Source: Altererythrobacter sp. CAU 1644
GTDB taxonomy: Bacteria; Pseudomonadota; Alphaproteobacteria; Sphingomonadales; Sphingomonadaceae
Direction of reading: 5' to 3'
Length of the DNA: 64,000 bases
Assembly (NCBI RefSeq): GCF_029623755.1
Contig: NZ_CP121106.1
Location: 1,003,001-1,067,000 of the forward strand
A program made the translations under genes and the position numbers. The stretch's first letter is position 1. The number at the start of each line of letters is the position of its first letter. Shown here piece after piece: positions 1 through 9,377 of this stretch. The notes under the pieces were generated by a model. That model ran no database searches, was not told the DNA's origin, and was given only the letters and a program-made list of their open reading frames with translations.

Positions 1-861
1 CTTGGGCGCGCGCGGATCGCGCAGTCCGATATCTTTCGCCGCCGCGTGGTTCTCGCCGAGGTGGCTGACGATATCGCGCACGATGGTGAGCGCGTGCTCG
101 TCATTCTCGGCGAGGTGATCGACCACGCCCGATTTCTTGGCGTGCAGGTCGCCGCCGCCAAGGTCCTCGGCGCTGATCTCTTCTCCCGTGGCGGCCTTCA
201 CCAGCGGCGGACCGGCGAGGAAGATTGTGCCCTGCTCGCGCACGATCACGGTCTCGTCGGACATGGCGGGGACGTAGGCGCCGCCCGCGGTGCAGCTGCC
301 CATCACGCAGGCGATCTGCGGGATGCCGAGCGCGCTCATGTTGGCCTGGTTGAAGAAGATGCGCCCAAAATGCTCGCGGTCGGGGAAGACTTCGGCCTGA
401 TAGGGCAGGTTCGCCCCGCCGCTGTCGACGAGGTAGATGCACGGCAGGCGGTTCTCCTGCGCGATTTCCTGTGCGCGGAGGTGCTTCTTGACCGTCATCG
501 GGTAGTAGGAGCCACCCTTCACGGTCGGATCGTTGCAAACGATCATCACCTGGCGGCCCGAGACGCGCCCGATCCCGCAGATCATCGATGCTCCCGAGAC
601 GTCGCCTTCATACATGCCGTTCGCCGCGAGCTGGCCGACCTCGAGGAAAGGCGAGCCCGGATCGAGCAAGCGCTCGACGCGGTCGCGGGGGAGGAGCTTG
701 CCGCGCGACACATGCCGCTCGCGGTGCTTTTCCGGCCCGCCGAGTGCAGCCGCGGCCACATGCGCGCGCAGTTCGTCGGCCAGGGCCTTGTTGTGATCAA
801 ACCGCGCCTTGGCGTCGGGCGCCTCGCGGTCAAGCTTCGAGACGAGAACAGGTGCGCTCAT
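1..861 (-). CDS. mccB: Methylcrotonoyl-CoA carboxylase beta (carboxyltransferase) subunit, 3' end cut by window
   Basis: The N-terminal 287 residues are present; the family is usually about 535 residues, so the C-terminal half lies beyond the window. The subunit transfers carboxyl from biotin to 3-methylcrotonyl-CoA in leucine breakdown, in the cytoplasm. The crotonase-like carboxyltransferase fold shows in the glycine-rich stretches VDSGGANLP and [16 protein letters not shown], and in [12 protein letters not shown] near the start. The ATG at 861-859 overlaps the stop of the upstream ivd gene as ATGA, so the two are translationally coupled. The biotin-carrying alpha subunit gene is expected just beyond position 1. 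Propionyl-CoA carboxylase beta is the main alternative, but the ivd partner favours MCC. Confidence 0.93.
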   Translation of the reverse strand, partial: MSAPVLVSKLDREAPDAKARFDHNKALADELRAHVAAAALGGPEKHRERHVSRGKLLPRDRVERLLDPGSPFLEVGQLAANGMYEGDVSGASMICGIGRVSGRQVMIVCNDPTVKGGSYYPMTVKKHLRAQEIAQENRLPCIYLVDSGGANLPYQAEVFPDREHFGRIFFNQANMSALGIPQIACVMGSCTAGGAYVPAMSDETVIVREQGTIFLAGPPLVKAATGEEISAEDLGGGDLHAKKSGVVDHLAENDEHALTIVRDIVSHLGENHAAAKDIGLRDPRAPK

Positions 862-2027
862 CCCGCCGCCCCGATCAGTTCGCGCCCGATTAGCATCCGC
901 CTGATCTCGTTCGTGCCCGCGCCGATATCGAGCAGCTTCGCATCGCGCATATAGCGTTCCACCGGCCAGTCGAGCGTGTAGCCTGCGCCGCCCAGCGCCT
1001 GCACGCTTTCGGCCGCCACGCGAAAGGCATTCTCGCTCGCCAGCAGGATCGCGCCCGCCGCATCGAAGCGGGTGGTGTGGCCCGCATCGCAGCTCTTCGC
1101 CACCGCATAGGTGTAAGCGCGCGCCGATTGCAGCGCGACATACATGTCGGCGACCTTGGCCTGCATCAGTTGGAAGCTGCCGATCGGCTTTCCGAACTGC
1201 TTGCGCTCGCGCAGGTAGGGGATGACCGTGTCGAGGCAGGCCTGCATGATGCCGAGCTGCAGCCCCGCGAGCACGACGCGCTCGTAGTCGAGCCCGCTCA
1301 TCAGCACGCCGACCCCGCCATTGACCGGGCCCATCACGCGGTCCTCAGGGATATGGCAGTCGTCGAACACCAGCTCTGCCGTGGGCGAGCCGCGCATGCC
1401 GACTTTCTCGATCTTCTGGCCGATCGCAAACCCCTCGTCGCCCTTCTCGATCAGGAAGGCGGTGATGCCGCGACTCGATGCTTCGGGCGAGGTCTTGGCA
1501 TAGACCACCAGCGTATCGGCATAGGTCGCATTGGTGATCCAGAACTTGGTGCCGTTGAGGACGTAACCGCCCTGCACTTCCTCGGCCTTGAGCTTCATCG
1601 AGACGACGTCCGAGCCCGCGCCGGCTTCGGACATGGCGAGCGAACCAACATGCTCACCCGAAATCAGCCCAGGGAGGTATTTCGCCTTCTGCTCGTCATT
1701 GCCCCAGCGGCGGATCTGGTTGACGCAGAGGTTCGAATGCGCGCCGTAGCTGAGGCCGAGCGAGGCGCTGGCGCGGCTGACTTCCTCGACCGCGATGACA
1801 TGTTCGAGATAGCCGAGGCCCAGCCCGCCGTCTTCTTCCGCCACCGTGATGCCGTGCAGGCCCAGCTCGCCCATCTGGCGCCAAAGCTCGTCGCGCGGGA
1901 AGTAATCCTCGCGGTCGATCCTGTTCGCCAGCGGCGCGATCTGCTCGTCGGCGAAGCGGCCCACGCTTTCGCGGATCATCTCCGCGCTTTCGCCAAGCTG
2001 GAAATCGAAATCGGGGGTGGCGCGCAT
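858..2027 (-). CDS. ivd: Isovaleryl-CoA dehydrogenase
   Basis: A 389-residue FAD flavoprotein oxidising isovaleryl-CoA to 3-methylcrotonyl-CoA, the step before MCC. The acyl-CoA dehydrogenase signature [14 protein letters not shown] is present. The catalytic glutamate sits in [12 protein letters not shown], the internal site typical of isovaleryl-CoA dehydrogenase, and the C-terminal loop reads [10 protein letters not shown] where other family members carry EGT. I chose the ATG at 2027 because AAGGAG lies just upstream of it; a longer frame from 2141 adds residues unlike the family. It is first in the operon with mccB, with a 4-base overlap, and diverges from the sensor kinase gene at 2136 across about 108 bases. 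Confidence 0.95.
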   Translation of the reverse strand: MRATPDFDFQLGESAEMIRESVGRFADEQIAPLANRIDREDYFPRDELWRQMGELGLHGITVAEEDGGLGLGYLEHVIAVEEVSRASASLGLSYGAHSNLCVNQIRRWGNDEQKAKYLPGLISGEHVGSLAMSEAGAGSDVVSMKLKAEEVQGGYVLNGTKFWITNATYADTLVVYAKTSPEASSRGITAFLIEKGDEGFAIGQKIEKVGMRGSPTAELVFDDCHIPEDRVMGPVNGGVGVLMSGLDYERVVLAGLQLGIMQACLDTVIPYLRERKQFGKPIGSFQLMQAKVADMYVALQSARAYTYAVAKSCDAGHTTRFDAAGAILLASENAFRVAAESVQALGGAGYTLDWPVERYMRDAKLLDIGAGTNEIRRMLIGRELIGAAG

Positions 2028-2135
2028 GATATCTCCTTGATCTGACGAGGCGCATAGCAACACCTTTTCGCCGCGCAAACCGGTTGCAGGTGAAATCGAC
2101 CCCCGCGGGACGCCGATTGTGCTAAGCAGAAGATT

Positions 2136-3686
2136 ATGCAAGGGCTGGACCGGATGCTTAACCGTTCGAAAATCAGCGACTTAATACCTTGGCCGCGGAG
2201 GACTCCGCCCGCTGCGGAATTCTGCGGAGAGGGCGAACGGCTGAGGGTGATGGCCAGCTACGGCTTCGACGAGCTCGAGGCCGACCCGGAACTTGCGCGC
2301 CTCGTGCAGTTCGCCGCCACCTTGTGCGACGCGCCATCGGCGATGATCAGCCTGGTCGAGTCCGAGCGGCAGAGGTTCCTCGTCCGCGAAGGAACCGAGA
2401 CCACCGAGACGCCGCGCGCCACGAGCTTCTGCGCGCATGCCATGCTCGGCACCGAACCGCTGATCGTGCCCGACGCGACGCAGGACCCGCGCTTCCGCGA
2501 GTTTGCGCTGGTCACCGGTGCGGCGCATGTGCGCTTCTATGCCGGCGCGCCGCTGGTTTCGGCCGAGGGGGCGCCGCTCGGGGCACTGTGCGTCACCGAT
2601 ACCACGCCGCGTCCGGACGGGCTGACGCCCTTGCAGCTCGAAGGCCTCGAAGTCCTCGCCGAAGCAGTCATCCGCCGCCTGTTCGGGCATCGCCGCATGC
2701 GCATCGCGGATGCCGAGCTCGAGCGGAGCGAGGCCAAGTTCCGGATGCTGGCCGACAGCATTCCCGATATCGCCTGGTCGTCGGACGCCGAGGGCAATTT
2801 CGATTACTTCAACCGGCGGTGGTATGAATTCGTCGGCTCTGAGGAGCGGCCCGAAGGCGGCTGGGACGATTGGTTCCACCCGGAAGACCGGGCAAGCTGG
2901 TTCGATGCGTGGGAACAGGCGCGGGCGCGGGGCGAGCCCTATGAAACCGAATACCGGTTGAAGCGCAGCGATGGCAGCTATCGCTGGGTCATCGCGCGGG
3001 GCCTGCCGTTCAAGACTGCCGACGGTATCGTCGAACGGTGGTTCGGCACCATCACCGATATCGATGACGGCCATCGCCTATCCGACACGCGCGAGCTCGT
3101 CGCCAAGGAACTGGCGCATCGGATCAAGAACATCTTCGCAGTGATCTCCGGCCTGATCACCCTCAGAACCCGCGGACATGCCGAGCTCGAGGCTTTCGGA
3201 CAGGAAATCAACGCGACGATCCGCACGCTCGGCCGCGCGCAGGAATTCGTCCGACCGCTCGATAAGGATGGCAGCGAGGAGCTGAGCGAACTGCTGGAGC
3301 TGCTGATGTCGCCTTATCAGGATGGTGCAGGCGGACGGGTGACTATCATCGGCGATGCAGTGCCGATCTGCCAGAAGGTCGCCACGCCGATTGCACTGGT
3401 CTTCCACGAGTTCGCCACCAATGCGACCAAATATGGCGCACTCTCGACCGACAAGGGTTCGGTCAGTATCGAGATCGAGCAGGACGGTGAGGAGGTTGCG
3501 ATCCGCTGGCACGAGCGCGGTGGCCCGCGCGTTTCCAGCCCCGAGCAATTCGGCTTCGGGACGAGGCTCGCTGACACGGCGATCCGCAACCAGCTCGGCG
3601 GAAAGATCGAGCGCGACTGGCAGGCTGACGGGTTGATCGTCGAGATCACCGTGCCGCTCGCACGGCTGTGCGGGGCCGGAAAATAG
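2136..3686 (+). CDS. GAF-PAS sensor histidine kinase of the HWE family
   Basis: A soluble 516-residue sensor kinase. Order of parts: GAF domain (about 45-180), PAS domain with PAC tail (about 195-310, starting EAKFRMLADSIPDIAW), then an HWE kinase core. The phosphoacceptor is H328 in LAHRIKNIF. The HWE hallmarks HEFATNATKYGAL and the IRWHERGG block follow. HWE kinases are common in Alphaproteobacteria and often respond to light or general stress; the PAS domain here lacks the obvious LOV cysteine motif NCRFLQ, so light sensing is not indicated. No response regulator is adjacent. The start may instead be the ATG at 2154 or 2250, which keep all domains; no strong ribosome site decides. Confidence 0.9.
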   Translation: MQGLDRMLNRSKISDLIPWPRRTPPAAEFCGEGERLRVMASYGFDELEADPELARLVQFAATLCDAPSAMISLVESERQRFLVREGTETTETPRATSFCAHAMLGTEPLIVPDATQDPRFREFALVTGAAHVRFYAGAPLVSAEGAPLGALCVTDTTPRPDGLTPLQLEGLEVLAEAVIRRLFGHRRMRIADAELERSEAKFRMLADSIPDIAWSSDAEGNFDYFNRRWYEFVGSEERPEGGWDDWFHPEDRASWFDAWEQARARGEPYETEYRLKRSDGSYRWVIARGLPFKTADGIVERWFGTITDIDDGHRLSDTRELVAKELAHRIKNIFAVISGLITLRTRGHAELEAFGQEINATIRTLGRAQEFVRPLDKDGSEELSELLELLMSPYQDGAGGRVTIIGDAVPICQKVATPIALVFHEFATNATKYGALSTDKGSVSIEIEQDGEEVAIRWHERGGPRVSSPEQFGFGTRLADTAIRNQLGGKIERDWQADGLIVEITVPLARLCGAGK

Positions 3687-3734
3687 CGGCCATGCCGCTT
3701 GGCCTTTGCCTCCATGCGCTTTAGGCTGGCCCGG

Positions 3735-4202
3735 ATGAGAATGCCCGCCCGTTGCCTGCCCCCCATTGCCGCCCTCGCGATCTGCGCCGCCTGCACCCCG
3801 CCTGCCGAGGAAGAGGCCGCCGCCCCCGTCGGCGAGCCGACCACTGCAACCGGGGAAGAAAGCTCCGCCGAGCCGAGCCCCGAGCCGAGCGGAGACCAGC
3901 TGGCATTGGCCGGAACCGCGTGGCGCGTGGATGGCGAAGACGGCGGCGTCTACACCACCTATCTCGACCCGGACGGGACCTATCGCGACTTCAGGAACGG
4001 CGATCCCCTGCAGGAAGGAACTTGGGAAGAAGTGTCGGAGGGGCGGCTGTGCTTCACCCCGTCCGAGGAAGGACGCAGCGGCGAATGCTGGGCCAACGAA
4101 CGGCAGGAGAAGGACGGCACCATGCGCACCACCAGCGACAGCGGGCTGACCGTCGAATTGCGGCAGGTGACCTACGTCGCCCCGAGCCAGGACGACGAGT
4201 AG
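3735..4202 (+). CDS. Small putative lipoprotein, function unknown
   Basis: About 155 residues from the ATG at 3735. The N-terminus has two arginines, a short hydrophobic stretch and a cysteine followed by TPP (AICAACTPP). This fits a lipoprotein signal loosely, because the residue at -3 to the cysteine is not the usual leucine. A Pro/Glu/Ala-rich linker follows, then a compact region (WRVDGEDGGVYTTYLDPDG, then GTWEEVSEGRLCFT) that looks like a small beta-rich domain with two more cysteines. Similar short lipoproteins occur in sphingomonads without assigned role (inference). In-frame starts also exist at 3699 (TTG) and 3714 (ATG). It lies between the sensor kinase and the ABC genes, same strand. 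Confidence 0.7.
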   Translation: MRMPARCLPPIAALAICAACTPPAEEEAAAPVGEPTTATGEESSAEPSPEPSGDQLALAGTAWRVDGEDGGVYTTYLDPDGTYRDFRNGDPLQEGTWEEVSEGRLCFTPSEEGRSGECWANERQEKDGTMRTTSDSGLTVELRQVTYVAPSQDDE

Positions 4203-4236
4203 GCCCATCGCAGAGGCGGGCAGACAAGCAGCTACG

Positions 4237-4983
4237 CTGATCGCGTTCGAGGCGGTCGACAAGCACTATGGCGAGGTGTTTGCGGTCGAGGGCGTCGATC
4301 TCGACATTGCCGCAGGATCCTTCGTCGCGCTGGTTGGCGCTTCCGGTGCAGGCAAGTCGACATTGCTGAAGATGGTCAATGCACTGGCGGTACCGAGTGC
4401 GGGCCGCGTGACCTTTGCCGGCGAGGATGTGACGGCGCATGACCCGCCCACGCTTCGCCGCCGGATCGGCTACGTCTTCCAGGGCATCGGCCTGTTCCCG
4501 CATATGACGGTGGGTGAGAACATCGGCATTGGGCCACGGCTGGCGGGCCCACGGCTTGCTCGCGAACGCATCGGCGAATTGCTCGAACTGGTCGAACTCG
4601 AGCCCGGGATGGCCGACCGCCAGCCCGATGAGCTGTCGGGCGGGCAGCGCCAGCGGGTCGGCGTGGCGCGCGCGCTGGCAAACGATCCGCAATTGCTGCT
4701 GATGGACGAGCCCTTCGGCGCGCTCGATCCGATCACCCGCGATGCCCTCGGCCGCCGGGTGCGCAAGCTGCATGACGAACTCGGCCTGACCTCGGTGCTG
4801 GTGACGCATGACATGGCCGAAGCCTTGCTGCTCGCCGACCGCGTGGTGGTGATGGATGCGGGCCGGGTCGTTGCCGACGAGACCCCCGAGGCGCTGCTCA
4901 AGGGCGCAGGCGGGGACATCGCGCAGGGCCTTGTCGCCGTGCCGCGCGAACAGGCCGAACGGCTCGCGGAGATGGAGCGGTGA
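4237..4983 (+). CDS. ABC importer ATP-binding protein, osmoprotectant/quaternary amine type
   Basis: Cytoplasmic ATPase of a binding-protein-dependent importer. Walker A is GASGAGKST, the Q-loop is FQGIGLFPHM, the signature is LSGGQRQRVGVARAL and Walker B is LLMDEPFGALDP, with the H-loop in VTHDMAEALLLADR. It resembles OpuA/OpuC/YehX ATPases. The start is unusual: after an in-frame stop at 4168 the only common alternative codon is GTG at 4276, which would remove the first beta strand. Reading from CTG at 4237 gives LIAFEAVDKHYGEVFAVEG, the normal family N-terminus. The stop overlaps the GTG of the permease gene (GTGA), so the pair is one operon. Confidence 0.88.
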   Translation: MIAFEAVDKHYGEVFAVEGVDLDIAAGSFVALVGASGAGKSTLLKMVNALAVPSAGRVTFAGEDVTAHDPPTLRRRIGYVFQGIGLFPHMTVGENIGIGPRLAGPRLARERIGELLELVELEPGMADRQPDELSGGQRQRVGVARALANDPQLLLMDEPFGALDPITRDALGRRVRKLHDELGLTSVLVTHDMAEALLLADRVVVMDAGRVVADETPEALLKGAGGDIAQGLVAVPREQAERLAEMER

Positions 4984-6515
4984 ACGGCTTTTTCGCCATT
5001 CTCGCCAATCTCGGCGACGAGCTGACCGCGCATGTCCTGCTGTCGGCTGCGGCGATTGCGCTGGGCATTCTCGTAGCGTTGCCGATGGCGATCTGGGCCA
5101 GCCGCTCGCCGCCGGTGGCACGGGTCGCGCTCGGCTTCGCCAGCCTCGTCCAGACCATCCCGGCGCTGGCACTGCTGGCGCTGTTCTTCCCGATCCTGCT
5201 CAGCCTGAGGGCAGTGTTCGGCGAAGGGTTGCCGACGCTCGGTTTCCTACCGGCGCTGCTCGCCTTGGCGCTCTATGCCCTGTTGCCGATCCTGCGCAAC
5301 GCAGTGACCGCGCAGGCCAATCTCGACCCGGGCGTGCTCGAGGCGGCCGATGGTGTCGGCATGACCGCGTGGCAGAAACTGGCGCTGGTCGAGGCGCCGC
5401 TCTCGGCGCCCTACATTATGGCGGGGATCCGCACGGCTGCGGTGTGGACCATCGGCGCGGCGACCCTCGCCACCACCATCGGCCAGAAGAGCCTGGGCGA
5501 TCCGATCTTCGCGGGCCTCCAGACCCAGAACTGGGCGCTGGTGCTTGCGGGTTGTCTCGCCTCGGCCGGTCTCGCACTGATCGCCGACGGCCTGCTGGGG
5601 CTGATCGAGCGCGGCCTGCGCGAAAGGAAGCGCGGGCTGTGGCTCGCGGGGCTGTTGGCGGTCGCGCTCGGGATCGGTGCTGCGCTCGCGCCGCAGGTGC
5701 TGGCTCGCGGTGAAGCTCGCGTCGTCATCGGCGCCAAGGGCTTTTCCGAGCAATATATTCTCGCCCGGCTGATCGGCCAGCAGCTTGAGCGCGCGGGCTA
5801 TGCGATCGAATATCGCGACGGGCTCGGTTCGGCGGTGGCGCACAGCGCGGTGACAACCGGGGAAATCGACATCCTCGTCGACTACACCGGCACGATCTGG
5901 ACCAACCAGATGAAGCGGCAGGACAATCCCGAACGCGATGCGATGATCGCCGCGATCACCGAATGGGAGGAGGAGACCACCGACACGCTGGTCCTCGGCC
6001 GGATGGGATTCGAAAATGCCTATGGCCTCGCGGTGACGCAGGAAGCCGCGCAGATGAGCGGGCTGAATTCGATCGAGGACCTGGCGCGGGTCGCGCCGCA
6101 AATGACCATCGGCGGCGATCCCGAATTCTTTGAGCGACCCGAGTGGATCGCGGTGCGCGACGCCTATGGGCTGCGGTTCGCCCGCCAGCGGACCTTCGCC
6201 CCGACCTTCATGTACAATGCGGTGTTGTCGGGCGAAGCACAGGTGATCAGCGCCTATACTTCCGACGGGCGGATCGCGGCGAACAATCTGGCGGTCCTCG
6301 CCGACCCGCGGCGCGCCTTCCCCAATTACGACGCGATCGTGCTGCTCAGCCCGGCGGCGCGCCAAGACGCGGAGCTCGTCGCCACGCTCGATCCGCTGAT
6401 CGGCAGGATCGATGTGGACCTGATGCGGCAGGCGAACCTGATGGTCGATCGCGACGAGGACAAGCGCCGTCCGGCGCAGGCGGCGCGCTGGCTCGCCGAA
6501 CAGATCGGGCTCTAG
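4980..6515 (+). CDS. Fused ABC permease and substrate-binding protein (OpuC/ProW-type importer)
   Basis: A single 511-residue chain. Residues about 15-215 form the membrane permease with the coupling motif around EAADGVGMTAWQKLALVEAPL. A further membrane helix near 220-240 (LWLAGLLAVALGIGAALAP) leads into a periplasmic binding domain from about 245 (RVVIGAKGFSEQYILARLIG) to the end, of the OpuAC/glycine-betaine family. The binding domain carries DYTGTIW, a signature of choline/betaine/carnitine-type binding proteins. Substrate is not determined; quaternary amines, or ergothioneine as in EgtUBC-like fusions, are candidates. GTG start at 4980 overlaps the ATPase stop. It ends at 6515, immediately before the convergent methyltransferase stop. 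Confidence 0.9.
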   Translation: MNGFFAILANLGDELTAHVLLSAAAIALGILVALPMAIWASRSPPVARVALGFASLVQTIPALALLALFFPILLSLRAVFGEGLPTLGFLPALLALALYALLPILRNAVTAQANLDPGVLEAADGVGMTAWQKLALVEAPLSAPYIMAGIRTAAVWTIGAATLATTIGQKSLGDPIFAGLQTQNWALVLAGCLASAGLALIADGLLGLIERGLRERKRGLWLAGLLAVALGIGAALAPQVLARGEARVVIGAKGFSEQYILARLIGQQLERAGYAIEYRDGLGSAVAHSAVTTGEIDILVDYTGTIWTNQMKRQDNPERDAMIAAITEWEEETTDTLVLGRMGFENAYGLAVTQEAAQMSGLNSIEDLARVAPQMTIGGDPEFFERPEWIAVRDAYGLRFARQRTFAPTFMYNAVLSGEAQVISAYTSDGRIAANNLAVLADPRRAFPNYDAIVLLSPAARQDAELVATLDPLIGRIDVDLMRQANLMVDRDEDKRRPAQAARWLAEQIGL

Positions 6516-8408
6516 CTAGAAGCCGACCCCGTCAGGCCATGCGGGCGACCTCAGCCCCATCACCTTGAACAAGAGGCCCATCTCGCTCTCGGAGATCAGG
6601 CGTTCGCGCTGGCGGGCGATCTTGGCGGCATCGGCCGGCGATTTGCGCTGCAGCGCTTCGGTGCGGGTCTCGATCCCGAGCTCGCGCAACCAATCGCCCT
6701 GCATGACCGTGCCCATGTGCCGGGCGCCCTGGCGCTGCGCCACATGGCCGAGCGTCTCGAAATCGACATGGGCGGTGATATCCGCCTGCCCAGGATGACT
6801 GAGCGGATCGACTTTCTTGTGGGCCTTCAATGCCTGCAGGCTCGAACCCGCGCGATGCTCCAGCCCACCATAGTCGATAACCAGTGCCGCACCGCCTTGC
6901 GCCACCAGCCGGTCGGCAAGTTCGGACATGATCGCGGCCGCCGCCGGGCTGGTCTCGATCAGCGTGCCCTGCGGCGCGCTCCTCCAGCTGGTCGGGACGA
7001 TCGAATCCATCGGCTTGTCGCCGCCGACAAAGACCAGTTTCTCGCCTTCCAACCCGACCATCCGCTCGGTCCAGCCCTGCGCTGCACGCAGTAGCTGGTG
7101 AACCGGCAGCGCGTCGAAGAACTCGTTCGCGACCACCAGGATCGGCGCGTCGGTCGGCACGGTCGACAGGTCATGATGATGCTCGACATCGGGAATCGTT
7201 TCGGCCTGCAGTTCGCGCAGCGTCTCAGACCCTTCGACGAAATGGACCGTCGGATTGAGATCGTAGCGTGCCGCGGTGCGCAGCGCATCGAGCGCCAGCG
7301 TCCCTCGCCCGGGGCCGAGCTCGACATAATGCACTTTCTCCGGCGCACCGGCGCGGACCCAGACGTCGGCCAGCCACAAGCCGATCAACTCGCCGAACAT
7401 CTGGCTCACTTCGGGGGCGGTGATGAAATCGCCCTCGTCGCCGAAGGGATCGCGGCTCGAATAATAGAGCGCGTTCGATTCGCCCATGTACTGCGCCAGG
7501 CTGATCGGCCCGCTTTCCTTGATCAGCCGGCGGAACCGCTTGCCCGCATCGACCGGTGGCTTGGGCGGCTTGCGCTTGCGGGGCGCGGGTTTCTTCGGCT
7601 CGGGCTTGGGCGCATCCTCGGCCTTGGTCTTGACCGGGGCGACACTGGCCTGTTCGGCCTCGGTCTTGAGCTTCAGGGCATCGCGCTTGCGCGCGGCGGG
7701 CTTCTCCGGCTCCGCCGGTTTGGGTTGCTCAGCAGGCTTCTCGGCCTCGACCTGCTGGGGTGCCGCCTTTTCCGGTGCGACTGGCGCTTCGGCGACCTTT
7801 TCGGACGCAGCCTTGTCCGCTTGCGGCTTCTCCGGCTTTGGCTCCGGCTCCTCCGGCTTTGGCTCGGGTTTTTTCTCGACCGCCCTCTTTTCCGCCGGTT
7901 TCGGCGCGGCTTTCTTCGGTTCCGGTTGGGCGGGAGCCACTGCCTTGGCTTCGGGCTGCTCGGGCTCGGCAGGCTTCGGCTGCGATTTCTTCGGCTCTGG
8001 CGGTTTTTCCTCGGCCTCCTTGGCCACCTCCGGGTCGGGCGCCGGCTTGGGCGCCGGTTTGGGGGCAGGTTTGGGCGCCTCGGCCTTGGCCGCAGCTGCT
8101 GTCTCGTCCTTGGGCTTGTCCGCCGCAGGCTGCTTGAACACCACCTTGACCGCGTCGGGTCTGGCCTCGCCGCGCGGATCGGCCTCGACCTTGATCGGGG
8201 CCGGTTTTGCGGGCTTTGCCGCCTTGACGTCAGCCTGGGGAGCCTCCGCCGTTTCGGGCTCGGGCTCGATGATCGTCAGCTTTGAGCGCGGGCGCTGGTT
8301 GTCGTTCAGCCCGCCGTCGCCCTTGCCCCGCCGCTCCCGAGCGGCGCGCGCATCACGGCGTAAAGCGTTACAATCAACCCAATCAGAATCAGCGGTATTG
8401 TGAGCCAT
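6516..8408 (-). CDS. MidA/NDUFAF7-family SAM-dependent methyltransferase with a long Pro/Lys/Glu/Ala-rich N-terminal extension
   Basis: The C-terminal part, from about residue 287 (GKRFRRLIKESGPISLAQYM), is a complete class I SAM methyltransferase of the NDUFAF7/MidA family. It has SSRDPFGDEGDFITAPEVS, the SAM site VELGPGRGTLALDALR, and VVANEFFDALPVHQL. Mitochondrial NDUFAF7 methylates an arginine of complex I; the bacterial role is unsettled. The N-terminal 245-250 residues are low-complexity, rich in P, K, E and A, with units like KPAPKPAPKPAP and PEPKKAAPKPAEK, as in TonB linkers. Start is uncertain: ATG at 8408 would put 34 codons inside lgt, while CTG at 8309 sits in a CTGA overlap with the lgt stop. 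GTG codons occur later. Confidence 0.8.
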   Translation of the reverse strand: MAHNTADSDWVDCNALRRDARAARERRGKGDGGLNDNQRPRSKLTIIEPEPETAEAPQADVKAAKPAKPAPIKVEADPRGEARPDAVKVVFKQPAADKPKDETAAAAKAEAPKPAPKPAPKPAPDPEVAKEAEEKPPEPKKSQPKPAEPEQPEAKAVAPAQPEPKKAAPKPAEKRAVEKKPEPKPEEPEPKPEKPQADKAASEKVAEAPVAPEKAAPQQVEAEKPAEQPKPAEPEKPAARKRDALKLKTEAEQASVAPVKTKAEDAPKPEPKKPAPRKRKPPKPPVDAGKRFRRLIKESGPISLAQYMGESNALYYSSRDPFGDEGDFITAPEVSQMFGELIGLWLADVWVRAGAPEKVHYVELGPGRGTLALDALRTAARYDLNPTVHFVEGSETLRELQAETIPDVEHHHDLSTVPTDAPILVVANEFFDALPVHQLLRAAQGWTERMVGLEGEKLVFVGGDKPMDSIVPTSWRSAPQGTLIETSPAAAAIMSELADRLVAQGGAALVIDYGGLEHRAGSSLQALKAHKKVDPLSHPGQADITAHVDFETLGHVAQRQGARHMGTVMQGDWLRELGIETRTEALQRKSPADAAKIARQRERLISESEMGLLFKVMGLRSPAWPDGVGF

Positions 8409-9211
8409 TGCCCCATCGATAGTCCGGTTTCGGCGGCGAATTCCGCCAATTGTGCATCGGGTTCGCGGAAAAATTCGTTAACGAACCGCCCGATTCCCAT
8501 GCCTATGGTGAAGATACCCACTAGCAGGCCGGGGCGAAAGCGGGCGCGGGTTTTCCAGAACAGGGCGAGCATGATCACCATCAGCAGCAGTCCCTCGATC
8601 CCGGCCTGGTAGAGCTGGCTGGGGTGACGGACGACATCGCCGCCGCCGGGAAAGATCATGCCCCAGGACACGTCGGTCTGCCGGCCCCACAGCTCGCCAT
8701 TGACGAAATTCGCCAGGCGACCGAGCATGTAGCCGAACGGCACATTGACCGAAACGTAATCGCACACCCGCAAGAAACTGAGGTTGCCGCGCCATGCCAC
8801 CCAGGCGATCGCCAGCAGCACGCCCAGCACCCCGCCATGGAAGCTCATGCCGCCGTCCCACAGGCGCAGGAGATCCCAGCTGACCGTTTCGGTCGGGGTG
8901 AAATTCGTGAACAGGCTCGGTTTGCCGGTGTCGCCGCCGGTATAGAAGGCCGCATAGCCCAGTCGCCCGCCCAGGATGACTCCCAGCGTGCAGTAGAAGA
9001 ACAGGTCATCGGCATGGCGCTGCGCCATCGGCGCGCCGGGCGCCTTGATCATCTTCGAGAGGTGCCAATAGGCCCCGATGACACCCAGGAGGTAGGCCAG
9101 CGAGTAGTAACGCAGCTGGAAGCCCCCGAGGTCGAACAGGTAGGGGCGCAGGCCCAGATTCTCCCAATATATCGGCTCGATGGCACCCGATGCGGCGAGT
9201 AGTGACAGCAC
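8306..9211 (-). CDS. lgt: Prolipoprotein diacylglyceryl transferase
   Basis: An inner-membrane enzyme of 301 residues that moves diacylglyceryl from phosphatidylglycerol to the lipobox cysteine of prolipoproteins, the first step in lipoprotein maturation. Several hydrophobic helices are visible. Family motifs are DGGMSFHGGVLG, the Lgt signature GRLANFVNGELWGR, and FREPDAQL near the C-terminus. Length is normal. The window encodes many substrates with LAAC lipoboxes (about 47.2, 50.9, 51.3 and 58.1 kb). The gene is followed at its stop by the MidA-like gene in a CTGA overlap, so the two probably share a transcript. Confidence 0.96.
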   Translation of the reverse strand: MLSLLAASGAIEPIYWENLGLRPYLFDLGGFQLRYYSLAYLLGVIGAYWHLSKMIKAPGAPMAQRHADDLFFYCTLGVILGGRLGYAAFYTGGDTGKPSLFTNFTPTETVSWDLLRLWDGGMSFHGGVLGVLLAIAWVAWRGNLSFLRVCDYVSVNVPFGYMLGRLANFVNGELWGRQTDVSWGMIFPGGGDVVRHPSQLYQAGIEGLLLMVIMLALFWKTRARFRPGLLVGIFTIGMGIGRFVNEFFREPDAQLAEFAAETGLSMGQWLTIPLILIGLIVTLYAVMRAPLGSGGARATAG

Positions 9212-9377
9212 GAAGCGAACCCCCTAATGGTTATCGCGCGCCGCATCGGCACGCGTGTCGGGCGGCTTTAAGCACAGCAGGGGTTTTGGGGGAAGCCTGC
9301 GCATCTGGCGAGACGCGTCTTTCCGCGATGGTTAGGCGCGCGCTCGTGAGCGACAAAGGATGAGGAGAGGGCAATTC

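Noticed and set aside
7098..8403. Plus-strand frames rich in leucine, glycine and alanine opposite the MidA tether
   Set aside because: They lack start signals and any family resemblance; the minus-strand tether gives a coherent charged, proline-periodic pattern linked to a real domain.
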